A DNA stretch of 6,969 nucleotides. Source: JANPLN01 sp041736155 (GTDB taxonomy: Bacteria; Bdellovibrionota; Bdellovibrionia; Bdellovibrionales; JAGQZY01). This document shows, piece by piece, positions 1-6,101 of this stretch. Within the stretch, counting starts at the first letter, position 1. Each line of letters starts with the position of its first letter. The DNA lies in contig JBGSUL010000119.1 in the NCBI GenBank assembly GCA_041736155.1, positions 1-6,969 of the forward strand. Direction: 5' to 3'. The translations under genes were made by a program, and so were the position numbers. The notes beneath the pieces were generated by a model, which was not told where the DNA came from, ran no database searches, and saw nothing but the letters and a program-made list of their open reading frames with translations.

Positions 1-1
1 C

Positions 2-103
2 AAGAAGCGGCTACACTCGGCCATTGGCTACTTGCCACCAGAGGAATTTGAAAATAAGATAGCAACAGAATTAAACGTCAGTCGGCCATCGTTCCAACTC
101 TAA
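2..103 (+). CDS. IS3-family transposase (OrfB/InsK-like), C-terminal fragment
   Basis: The first 33 codons of this frame, up to the TAA at 101-103, encode the extreme C-terminus of a DDE transposase. The string KKRLHSAIGYLPPEEFE matches the very conserved R-x-HSALGYLSPxEFE signature that closes the integrase core of IS3-family OrfB proteins. The catalytic DDE residues lie upstream of the window edge. In intact elements this protein is usually made as an OrfAB fusion by frameshifting and catalyses copy-out transposition; none of that can be judged here. The fragment is partial because the window cuts it, not because it is visibly broken. Confidence 0.85.
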   Translation, partial: KKRLHSAIGYLPPEEFENKIATELNVSRPSFQL

Positions 104-104
104 G

Positions 105-137
105 CCGGTTCGACTCCCACTAAACGCCCGCAGTCCA
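105..137 (+). repeat. Putative right terminal inverted repeat of the IS
   Basis: The reverse complement of this stretch starts TGGACTGCGGGCG and continues TTTAGTGGGAGTCG, ending against the transposase stop codon. A TG...CA boundary directly behind an IS3 transposase is what the family predicts. The partner repeat is outside the window, so the call rests on position and on resemblance recalled from other IS3 ends. Confidence 0.45.
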
Positions 138-138
138 C

Positions 139-471
139 ATCAAAGATCAAAGCCTTTTATGGATAGGAAAAACATGGTATCAATCGCAGACTAATGGATT
201 ACTGAAATCTGAGGTTGAAAGTCAGATAAAATCGGCAACGATTAAATTTGAATTAACGGATTTTGGTCACTCCAGAGAACTGGTTCTCCAAAAGTTCGAT
301 TGTTCCGAGTTCACGGGGTCAAACGCAAAGCTGTGTTTTGTCGGTAAGCATGCTGCTCGAGGTAAGCATTTCCACTTGCTCGTTGTAGAGGATGACCTCA
401 AGAATGGCACCTACTACCATGGTTACTGGCGTAGTCTTACGAATGGCAAATGGGTGGAAGTTCCACGCTAA
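139..471 (+). pseudogene. 5'-truncated unknown gene abutting the IS end
   Basis: An open frame runs from the IS boundary to TAA at 469-471, 110 codons without a stop. It has no ATG and no well-placed GTG or TTG near its beginning. The reading is protein-like, with aromatic and charged residues well mixed, Cys at the codons 301 and 334, and an ending rich in Tyr, Trp and Gly (TYYHGYWRSLTNGKWVEVPR). The simplest reading is the C-terminal part of a gene whose 5' part was separated or deleted when the IS inserted. I do not recognise the family. A frame open from 124 would include IS-derived codons, so a readthrough fusion is unlikely to be meaningful. Chance openness over 110 codons at this base composition is possible but improbable. 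Confidence 0.55.
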
Positions 472-532
472 CCTAAAACCACTGTTCAGCTATCTGTTTA
501 CTGTTTTTAAAGCTTAGTCTTCTATAACCGGA

Positions 533-557
533 CGTTCTCGGAAAGAACGCCGAGAAC
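533..557. other. Two competing inverted repeats in the 472-712 intergenic region
   Basis: GTTCTCGG (534-541) is perfectly complementary to CCGAGAAC (550-557), giving an 8-bp stem with an 8-nt loop. In the same bases CGTTCT (533-538) can pair with AGAACG (544-549) around a 5-nt loop, so the two hairpins exclude each other. No T-run follows on either strand, so this is not a standard intrinsic terminator. It could be a protein-binding palindrome, an mRNA end structure of the truncated gene, or chance. The rest of 472-712 holds no coding sequence that I can support. Confidence 0.4.
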
Positions 558-655
558 CCACACTAAAACACACTGTAAGTCATTGCCATTATTTTCACAC
601 AGCCGAGTTCCGATACCGCTTGTGTAAGTTTTCGGTACACCTAAGCCCAGTCGTA

Positions 656-684
656 TTTCATAGAATAAACAAATCATCTATACT
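656..684 (+). promoter_or_regulatory. Probable sigma70-type promoter of the secreted-protein gene
   Basis: A good -10 hexamer TATACT (679-684) lies 28 nt upstream of the ATG at 713. The hexamer 17 nt upstream of it, TTTCAT (656-661), is only a weak -35. The -10 and its distance to the gene support the call; the -35 does not add much. Confidence 0.4.
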
Positions 685-700
685 CAGATTGTAAAAACCG

Positions 701-706
701 AAAGGG
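701..706 (+). promoter_or_regulatory. Ribosome binding site for the gene at 713
   Basis: AAAGGG ends 6 nt before the ATG at 713. No other start codon in that frame has a comparable purine-rich site, which supports the chosen start. Confidence 0.6.
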
Positions 707-712
707 TTAGGG

Positions 713-1264
713 ATGAATTATTTAAAACGTATTCCAGTGATTTTTATTATGTCCACTTTGATGTGTTTTGTTGCAAGTGGTGAGTATGAGGCGGGGAAGC
801 TTTTTCAAGAAGAAGTCACAATTGTAGGCCCAGGCATACCTCCCCACTTTTGTATTGAAAGTCCCAATGGTTTTCAGCTCGACTCAGGATACACACGAAC
901 AGGTTCAATGATGGTGAAAAGAAGTAACGGATCCTTAGAGCAAGTAAATATTTATATTCCTCTAACAAAAAAAGCTGGATACAACGAACCCATAGATTCA
1001 AAAATTAAGGATAGTGCAGAAGTTTTTTGCAAAAAATTGCAAAGCATGAAGGGCAAAAAAGTATCTATAAAGATGCAGGAGTACTTTGAAGAAGATGATG
1101 GAGAGACGCTTAAAAATTTTTATTTACGAGGCCTGACTTTTAAAGAAGGATCAAGTACCTACACGTTTGAAGACAATTCCAATAGTATTCTTGGTCCTCC
1201 GACTACAGCGAGAGCGACGGCTCCCGCGCCAACAACCGAAGACACTCCGCCACCGGTGAAGTAA
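713..1264 (+). CDS. Small secreted protein of unknown function with a Pro/Thr-rich tail
   Basis: This 183-residue protein starts with a classic Sec signal: MNYLKRIP, a hydrophobic core at about 8-20, and a likely cleavage after Ala-Ser-Gly at 21-23. There is no lipobox with Cys after it, so it is probably released into the periplasm or outside rather than lipidated. The mature part has just two cysteines (47 and 106), consistent with one disulfide, and a mixed-charge globular stretch to about 155. The last 22 residues are low complexity, rich in Pro, Thr and Ala, and look disordered. I recognise no family. The start has a good Shine-Dalgarno site and a likely promoter of its own. It is more AT-rich than the pan operon, lies next to IS debris, and converges on panD, so it appears independent of the operon. 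Confidence 0.75.
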   Translation: MNYLKRIPVIFIMSTLMCFVASGEYEAGKLFQEEVTIVGPGIPPHFCIESPNGFQLDSGYTRTGSMMVKRSNGSLEQVNIYIPLTKKAGYNEPIDSKIKDSAEVFCKKLQSMKGKKVSIKMQEYFEEDDGETLKNFYLRGLTFKEGSSTYTFEDNSNSILGPPTTARATAPAPTTEDTPPPVK

Positions 1265-1290
1265 AAATAATAACGATTGTCGAGCTTATC
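1263..1290 (-). terminator. Weak candidate intrinsic terminator of the pan operon
   Basis: Read on the minus strand, GATAAGCTCGACAATCGTTA can fold as ATAA/TTAT plus CGA/TCG with a 3-nt bulge. It is followed directly by TATTTTTAC. It lies about 65 nt beyond the panD stop and beside the stop of the convergent gene. The stem is short and AT-rich, so this is a tentative call; I see no better terminator between 1265 and 1355. Confidence 0.3.
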
Positions 1291-1355
1291 TAAGGCAAAG
1301 TTAGTTGATTTCGGTTTTCGTGGTACATCTACAGTAAAGCAGAAAAGCGTATCAT

Positions 1356-1712
1356 CTAGGGGCGATGTAAATTTTTAATCTCATTGCGTGAAGTCACCAT
1401 GACCACAGAAGGCTTAAAGGTAAAAGCTTCGGTGTCGGCCATACTGGCGTAGGAGGCAATGATCACCAAATCCCCTTTTTGCACTTTGCGAGCGGCGGCG
1501 CCGTTGAGGCAGATTTCGCCAGGCTTTCCTTTGATGACGTAAGTCGAAAATCGTTCGCCGTTGTTGCAGTTGTAAATGTCGACTTTTTCGTGAATTAAAA
1601 GTTTGGCGGATTCAATCAAATGCGGGCAAATGGAAACGGAGCCCTCATATTCGAGATTAGCATCGGTGACGGTGGCACGATGAATTTTAGATTTGAGCAG
1701 AGTTACTTGCAT
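1356..1712 (-). CDS. panD: Aspartate 1-decarboxylase proenzyme
   Basis: PanD decarboxylates L-aspartate to beta-alanine, the amine half of pantothenate, in the cytoplasm. The 118-residue length is normal for the family. The self-processing site is intact: Y22-E23-G24-S25, where cleavage between Gly24 and Ser25 yields the N-terminal pyruvoyl cofactor. Conserved active-site and processing residues are present: Lys9, His11, Arg54 in RFSTY, Thr57, Tyr58 and the NGAAA motif at 70-74. The start ATG is preceded by AAAGAGGTG within the coaX reading frame. PanD overlaps the coaX 3' end by 26 nt, so it is the last gene of the operon and its translation depends on ribosomes initiating inside coaX. Many bacteria need PanM or similar factors to trigger PanD maturation; none is visible here. 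Confidence 0.97.
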   Translation of the reverse strand: MQVTLLKSKIHRATVTDANLEYEGSVSICPHLIESAKLLIHEKVDIYNCNNGERFSTYVIKGKPGEICLNGAAARKVQKGDLVIIASYASMADTEAFTFKPSVVMVTSRNEIKNLHRP

Positions 1713-2496
1713 GGTTCACCTCTTTGAGTTGATTCATTTTTAACGATAAGTACAAACCTCGCAGAACGAGGTCAGGGATAGCGATATCAAAAATTTGTGT
1801 TTTATCAAACATAGTGGAAAAACCGCCGGTACCGATGACAAAACACTCTTCTTGTGGAAAAGCTTCTTTTTTGGAGCGTTCGACAATTTCGCGCACCATT
1901 CCCATCTGTCCGTAATACAAACCAATCTGCATACTGTCGACAGTGGTCTGGCCAATGCTGCTTTCTTTTTTCATAATTTCCACTTTAGGTAGCTTGGCGG
2001 TTTTACTTTCGAGAGCTTCCATGGAAATACGGATTCCAGGTAAGATCGCGCCACCGAGATAGTCTTTTTCTTTGTTGATCACACACACCGTTGTGGCTGT
2101 GCCAAAGTCCACGATGATCAAATTTTTCTGTGGATACATATGTGTGGCGGCTATGGCGTTGGCGATGCGATCGCTGCCGACTTCGTTGGGATTTTTATAT
2201 TTAATGCGCAATCCTGTTTTGACTCCTGTTTGCAAAACAAAAGGCTGAGTTTTAAAATATTTTGAACACGCGCTACGGAGAGAGTGAACGACGCTAGGAA
2301 CAACAGAGCAGAAGGCAATCTGTTGGATGGAGGAAGGATCTACATTGTTCTCGCGTAGCACAGAGCGCAAGAAGAGCCCAAACTCATCGGACGAAGATTG
2401 ATCCTTGGAAGTTTTACGAAACTGCAGGATGAGTTTATCTTTATCGAAAACGCCGCCGTGCATTTGGGTATTTCCCACATCTAGGCACAGAATCAT
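1687..2496 (-). CDS. coaX: Type III pantothenate kinase
   Basis: CoaX phosphorylates pantothenate with ATP, the first step of CoA synthesis. The 269-residue protein shows the acetate-kinase/Hsp70-like fold motifs of type III kinases: the N-terminal DVGNT (6-10), GSDR (107-110) with the probable catalytic Asp109, the second phosphate motif DFGTATT (130-136), GGAILPG (148-154) and TGG (223-225). Type III enzymes as a family resist CoA feedback and need a monovalent cation, so control of flux here probably lies elsewhere. The start overlaps the coaBC stop as ATGA, and AAGGAG lies 6 nt upstream. The C-terminus runs about 15 residues beyond the usual end near GLYLSLKMN. This hydrophilic tail is the part that overlaps panD. 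Confidence 0.96.
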   Translation of the reverse strand: MILCLDVGNTQMHGGVFDKDKLILQFRKTSKDQSSSDEFGLFLRSVLRENNVDPSSIQQIAFCSVVPSVVHSLRSACSKYFKTQPFVLQTGVKTGLRIKYKNPNEVGSDRIANAIAATHMYPQKNLIIVDFGTATTVCVINKEKDYLGGAILPGIRISMEALESKTAKLPKVEIMKKESSIGQTTVDSMQIGLYYGQMGMVREIVERSKKEAFPQEECFVIGTGGFSTMFDKTQIFDIAIPDLVLRGLYLSLKMNQLKEVNHASNSAQI

Positions 2497-3677
2497 AAAA
2501 GCTCCTTGAGAATTGAATTTTCTATGAGTGGGCCCAGTTGTTGTTTGGTCTCACACTGAGCGATTTCCTTTTTGGCGTCATAGAGATGAAAGTGATGAGT
2601 TTTATCAGAAATTTGCGAAAGATCATTATGAATCACCCAATCGGCAGATTGCGTAAAAAGTTTGCGGATGGAATGATCGCGCGCGGCTTCGTCATTCGTG
2701 TCGGTGAGTTTAAAACCTACCAGTTTACAATTTTGGTTCCAGTTTTTGATTTTAGCGATGATCTTTTCAGTTGAGTAAAGATGCAGAACCATACTTTGCC
2801 CAGAGGGAATTTTTCCTGCAGAGTCTGTATTTTCCACGCCAAAATCACTCACCGCCGCTGCGTGAATCACTAGGTCATATTTATTTTTAGTCAATTTTTC
2901 CTCAAGCAGCTTAGCAAGGTCGGCGTAAGTTTCAAAGCGCGAAACATTTTGAGTATATTTGGGAGCTTCGGCCTCTTTGCTCAAAAGGAGTTCCACAGAA
3001 TAGTGCTTTTGCGAAAAATAATCGGCAAGCAAGGTGCCGGTACGACCACTGCTTTTGTTGGTGATGGAACGAACAGAATCAATGGGGATTTTCGTGCCAC
3101 CCGCGGTAATCAAGATGGAGAGTTTAGCCGCAGGGAAGAGAGCGCTACGAATTTCTTGAAAGAGAATTTCTGGCTCGAGAAGTCGTCCTTCGCCCACATC
3201 ACCGCAGGCTAAATCGCCTGCGCCAGTGGGAAGAATGCTTAAGCCCCACGACGAGAGCTGCTTAAAAGACTGCTGGGTCGTAGGATGGTACAGCATTTGG
3301 GTATTCATCGCCGGAGCGACGAGCAGAGGTTTTTTTAGGTCGTAGGCCAAGTAGGTGGAAATGAGAGGAGAATGGCCTGTTCCAGTGTGCAGTGAATTGA
3401 TCGTTTGGGCGCTGGCGGGAGCGATCATAAAAAGGTCAGCCCACTTGGCCCAATGAATATGAGACATCATTTGGCCATCGACAAAATCAGAAGTGAGCAC
3501 GGGGTGGTCACACAAACCTTCCAGCGTCGCCTTGCCTACAAATTGCAATGCGGAATCGGTAGCAATGACACGAACATGAGCTTTGTTCTTTTTAAGCAAT
3601 GAGATCAGCTCACACACTTTGTAAGCCGAGATCGAGCCACTCAAACCAATCAGAATTTTTTTCTCAGAGAGGGACAT
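2493..3677 (-). CDS. coaBC: Bifunctional phosphopantothenoylcysteine decarboxylase / phosphopantothenate-cysteine ligase
   Basis: The protein joins cysteine to 4'-phosphopantothenate (CoaB, CTP-dependent in bacteria) and decarboxylates the product to 4'-phosphopantetheine (CoaC, FMN-dependent). The N-terminal CoaC domain (about 1-180) has the flavoprotein start GLSGSISAYK, the catalytic His73 in SHIHWAKWAD, PASAQT (87-92), APAMN (121-125) and Cys158 in GDLACGDVGEGRL. The CoaB domain (about 185-394) has TAGGT at 191-195, ITNKSSG (205-211), AAAVSDF (273-279), Lys289 in AGKI and the NDLS element near 351. All expected catalytic residues are present. One CoaC loop reads GTGHSPLIST where homologues usually have an Asp-containing GLADDLLST-like segment; I assume it is tolerated. 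It overlaps panC by 14 nt and coaX by 4 nt. The 394-residue length is typical. Confidence 0.97.
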   Translation of the reverse strand: MSLSEKKILIGLSGSISAYKVCELISLLKKNKAHVRVIATDSALQFVGKATLEGLCDHPVLTSDFVDGQMMSHIHWAKWADLFMIAPASAQTINSLHTGTGHSPLISTYLAYDLKKPLLVAPAMNTQMLYHPTTQQSFKQLSSWGLSILPTGAGDLACGDVGEGRLLEPEILFQEIRSALFPAAKLSILITAGGTKIPIDSVRSITNKSSGRTGTLLADYFSQKHYSVELLLSKEAEAPKYTQNVSRFETYADLAKLLEEKLTKNKYDLVIHAAAVSDFGVENTDSAGKIPSGQSMVLHLYSTEKIIAKIKNWNQNCKLVGFKLTDTNDEAARDHSIRKLFTQSADWVIHNDLSQISDKTHHFHLYDAKKEIAQCETKQQLGPLIENSILKELL

Positions 3678-4422
3678 TGTCTATCAACCTTACATTATCA
3701 ATAAAAACCGCGGCAAAACGACGGTCTTTGTAGTCTTCTAAGTAATCGATCTGGATGTCTTGCTTGCTCAGGTCTTGGAGCACATCCTCACGCGATTTTT
3801 TTTGGCGCAGAGTTTGTGCAAAACGACGTGCTCGACTGAGCCCGGTGGGGCTCAATCTTTGGTTGCGGGAACTGAGAGCTAAGCCTTCAGCATCGCGAAT
3901 CGTCGGCACGGGAACAATTTGTGTAGGTATAAAAAAGGCGGCCACCATACTTTGAATCAACGACAGTTGTTGATAATCTTTTTCGCCAAAATAAGCGCGA
4001 TGGGGCTGCGTGATGTTGAGGAGTTTAAGAACCACAGTCAGAACTCCCGCAAAATGTCCTGGGCGAGACGCACCACAGAGAATGTGATCTGCGTTTTTTT
4101 CATTTACAGAAAAAGCGAACTGATCGGGATAAAGTGTATCAAAGGTGGGAAGAAACAAAAAGTCCACGCCGGCTTCTTCGAGGAATTTCTGATCTTGCTC
4201 GAGGGTCCGAGGATACTTGGCTAGATCTTCAGGATTATTAAACTGTGTGGGGTTCACAAAAATGCTAACGATGGTTTTATCGTTCTCCGCGCGAGATTTT
4301 TGCACAAGTTGCAAGTGTCCTTCATGGAGGGCGCCCATGGTAGGAACAAATCCTACGCTTTGCGTTTGACGAATTTTTTGTATGTCTTGTTGCATCTCTT
4401 GCGGAGTCGTCATTATTTTCAT
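3664..4422 (-). CDS. panC: Pantothenate synthetase (pantoate-beta-alanine ligase), short form
   Basis: PanC condenses pantoate with beta-alanine through a pantoyl-adenylate, using ATP. Adenylation motifs are clear: PTMGALHEGH (27-36) with the HxxH-type histidines 33 and 36, FVNPTQF (55-61), RPGHFAGV (120-127), FGEKDYQQL (145-153), and PTIRDAEGLALSSRN (173-187) with the flexible-loop Ser-Arg-Asn. The catalytic half is therefore intact. At 252 residues it is about 30 shorter than the E. coli enzyme; the loss is all in the C-terminal domain, where the usual GKTRLIDN closing motif appears as VRLIDNVPL. It starts 7 nt after panB, with ATG at 4420-4422 and a modest AGG upstream. A second ATG three codons in is possible. 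It overlaps coaBC by 14 nt. Confidence 0.96.
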   Translation of the reverse strand: MKIMTTPQEMQQDIQKIRQTQSVGFVPTMGALHEGHLQLVQKSRAENDKTIVSIFVNPTQFNNPEDLAKYPRTLEQDQKFLEEAGVDFLFLPTFDTLYPDQFAFSVNEKNADHILCGASRPGHFAGVLTVVLKLLNITQPHRAYFGEKDYQQLSLIQSMVAAFFIPTQIVPVPTIRDAEGLALSSRNQRLSPTGLSRARRFAQTLRQKKSREDVLQDLSKQDIQIDYLEDYKDRRFAAVFIDNVRLIDNVPL

Positions 4423-4429
4423 TGCGGAC

Positions 4430-5221
4430 CTACATGTAGATTTCTTTTTCCGAAGGAAATTCGTGTTGTGAAACGCTGGTGTGATAACTGTTCACGGCGT
4501 TTAAAATAATATCGTGGAGGTTGGTATAGTGACGCACAAATTTTGGCTGAAATGTTTTTTGGCAGCCGAGAAGATCTTGCAGTACCAAAACTTGTCCATC
4601 CGTATGGGAGCCGGAGCCGATTCCAATGGTGGGGATTTGGAGCTGTGTGGTGATTTTTCTCGCCAGTTCGTCGGGAATGCATTCAAGAACGATGGAAAAA
4701 CATCCGGCTTCTTCGAGAATTTTTGCCAGTGCATGGAGACGTAATGCCGACATGGTGTCTTTTCCTTGAACTTTGTATCCACCGAGTTGATGGACAAACT
4801 GTGGAGTGAGACCAATGTGCGCCATCACGGGTACACCCGAATCGACAATGTGCTGAATAATGCGTTCGTGACCAGGATGAGCTTCGATTTTGACCGCGTT
4901 GGCGCCCGCGCACATGAGTTTCTCGACACAGTCCATGGCGTATTTCGTTCCTTTGCGATGAGTGAGGAAGGGCATATCGCCGACGATGAATTTCTCCGGG
5001 GCGCCCTTTTTCACGGCAGCAACGTGCATGGCCATAGTGGCGATATCCATGGGAACTGTGGAGTCGTGTCCGTGCATGACCATCGCGGCGCTGTCACCAA
5101 CAAGAATGCAGTCCACCTCGGAGGCATTGAGAATCTGTGCGCTCCAAAAGTCGTAACAGGTCACCATGGAAAATTTTGTGTGCAGTTGTTTCTTTTTTGC
5201 GAAGTCGAGAATGGTTTTCAT
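4430..5221 (-). CDS. panB: 3-methyl-2-oxobutanoate hydroxymethyltransferase
   Basis: PanB transfers a hydroxymethyl group from 5,10-methylenetetrahydrofolate to 2-oxoisovalerate, giving ketopantoate. The 263-residue length equals that of E. coli PanB. Family signatures run through the TIM barrel: VTCYD (20-24), VGDS (41-44) with metal ligand Asp43, GDMPF (81-85) with Asp82, VKIE (110-113), HIGLTPQ (135-141), the LECIP catalytic Glu180, and TIGIGSG (198-204) followed by DGQVLVLQD. The start is decided by AGGAG 7 nt upstream and by a 4-nt ATGA overlap with the stop of the reductase gene, which implies coupled translation. Its product is the substrate of a ketopantoate reductase, the role inferred for that upstream neighbour. 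Confidence 0.97.
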   Translation of the reverse strand: MKTILDFAKKKQLHTKFSMVTCYDFWSAQILNASEVDCILVGDSAAMVMHGHDSTVPMDIATMAMHVAAVKKGAPEKFIVGDMPFLTHRKGTKYAMDCVEKLMCAGANAVKIEAHPGHERIIQHIVDSGVPVMAHIGLTPQFVHQLGGYKVQGKDTMSALRLHALAKILEEAGCFSIVLECIPDELARKITTQLQIPTIGIGSGSHTDGQVLVLQDLLGCQKTFQPKFVRHYTNLHDIILNAVNSYHTSVSQHEFPSEKEIYM

Positions 5222-6000
5222 AAATACACTCCTGAATTATTTTGGTTCCATAAAGACGGTCGTGAAGTCTGTGGGGAAAGAGGTTGCTGCATGGCCACTT
5301 CGGCGAGGGCTTGGTACAAACGATCGAGATCTAAATTCGAAAGAGCCGCGCGGTTTTTGTGAATGGTCAGAGTATCGTTGCGAGTCCAGGGGCCAGTGAG
5401 AGCGGTGGTGTAATCCTTTTTTAAATTTTGTGTGATCTGCTCGAGATAGGGAGTGACCGCCGAAGGAGGAATATGAAAACGTTGCTGAAATTCTGTGAAT
5501 AAAAGTTGCCAGAGGAGGCTTGTGCCGTTGCCAGCGAGCACGCAAAGAGCGTGGTAGAGAGCTTCGTTGCCTGTGGGAATAAAGTAGTGAGCGTTGTTCA
5601 GTTCGGGAATCAAATCCCCGAGCGCGGCGGAACCGTTGGGAGACACAAAACTGATTTTTTCGTAAGTGCTGATCTCGTAGAGATCTTTGCCAAAAGTCAT
5701 CAGCGGATGGAGTTGCGTGGCGAGCGGCGTGCTTAATACACCAGAAAAATGAACATTCTTTTCCACGGGCAAACGATGTTCCAAAATAAAGGGCTCAATA
5801 GCCGAATCGTTGATGGCGAGGAGAATTTTTTTAGCGCGTGGGACAAGGCGAACCAGTTCGTCGGAGGTATCCTCCGCAAAGTCTCTGCGTGACCATTGCA
5901 GGTAGGGAATATTTTTGAGATCAAAATAATGGCAGAGATGTTGGGCCAGACGGCCGCGCCCAATAATAAGGTAGGTTTCGAGAGGTACCTGTCGGTTCAT
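5218..6000 (-). CDS. panG: Rossmann-fold/DUF2520 oxidoreductase, probable PanG-type ketopantoate reductase
   Basis: First gene of the pan operon; 260 residues from the ATG at 6000. Numbered from that ATG, the N-terminal half is a dinucleotide-binding fold: a beta strand then GRGRLA (14-19), followed by WSRRD (36-40), whose Ser-Arg-Arg after strand 2 suggests NADPH preference. It continues with a hydrophobic strand before NDSAI, HFSG (84-87) and HPLMTF (98-103). The C-terminal half is helical and matches my memory of DUF2520, with HALCVLAGNG (150-159) and GPWTRND (203-209). Proteins of this build sit beside panC/panD in Mycobacterium (Rv3603c) and other lineages. PanG of Francisella tularensis (FTT1388) was shown to be a ketopantoate reductase; I believe, but could not check, that it is of this family. 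Role inferred from fold and from the 4-nt overlap with panB. Confidence 0.75.
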   Translation of the reverse strand: MNRQVPLETYLIIGRGRLAQHLCHYFDLKNIPYLQWSRRDFAEDTSDELVRLVPRAKKILLAINDSAIEPFILEHRLPVEKNVHFSGVLSTPLATQLHPLMTFGKDLYEISTYEKISFVSPNGSAALGDLIPELNNAHYFIPTGNEALYHALCVLAGNGTSLLWQLLFTEFQQRFHIPPSAVTPYLEQITQNLKKDYTTALTGPWTRNDTLTIHKNRAALSNLDLDRLYQALAEVAMQQPLSPQTSRPSLWNQNNSGVYL

Positions 6001-6007
6001 GATCAAG

Positions 6008-6012
6008 TCCTT
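6008..6012 (-). promoter_or_regulatory. Ribosome binding site that fixes the panG-like start
   Basis: On the minus strand AAGGA lies 7 nt before the ATG at 5998-6000. The in-frame TTG at 6004-6006 would sit only 1-2 nt from this site, too close for initiation. The ATG is therefore preferred, which shortens the protein by two residues. Confidence 0.6.
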
Positions 6013-6101
6013 TGCGTATTCTAAATGGACACGCAGTTATTAATTGATTAGTGGTTTACGCCTCTTTTCAGCATCCACAAAGACCCACCGCGTTACAAGA
6101 A

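Larger units (their letters stand above)
1..137 (+). mobile_element. Right end of an IS3-family insertion sequence (partial)
   Basis: The stretch holds the last codons of an IS3-type transposase (2-103) and a short tail that appears to carry the element's terminal inverted repeat. Read from the outside inward, the tail begins TGGACTGCGGGCGTTT. That has the TG start usual for IS3-family ends and, from memory, a spacing of AC, GC, GTTT and GGAG like the IS407-group ends. I therefore place the outer edge at 137. The rest of the element lies left of the window, so its group, completeness and target duplication cannot be confirmed. The family assignment rests on the transposase C-terminus and is firm; the exact edge is inferred. 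Confidence 0.7.

Noticed and set aside
106..120. GGTTCGACTCCCAC resembles a tRNA T-arm and loop, suggesting a tRNA gene end at the IS edge
   Set aside because: The 5-bp T stem does not pair beyond the first two positions, and the bases upstream are transposase coding sequence rather than a tRNA body.
159..194. Short ATG frame (ATGGATAGGAAAAACATGG) as a start for the truncated gene
   Set aside because: It is in a different frame from the 110-codon open frame and hits a TAA after 11 codons.
4766..5362. 198-codon plus-strand open frame across panB and the reductase gene
   Set aside because: It is antisense to two well-identified coding regions, crosses their junction, and its translation shows no protein family features.
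6018..6023. TAGAAT on the minus strand as the -10 box of the pan operon
   Set aside because: Transcription would start inside the Shine-Dalgarno site of the first gene, and there is no reasonable -35 hexamer 16-18 nt upstream.
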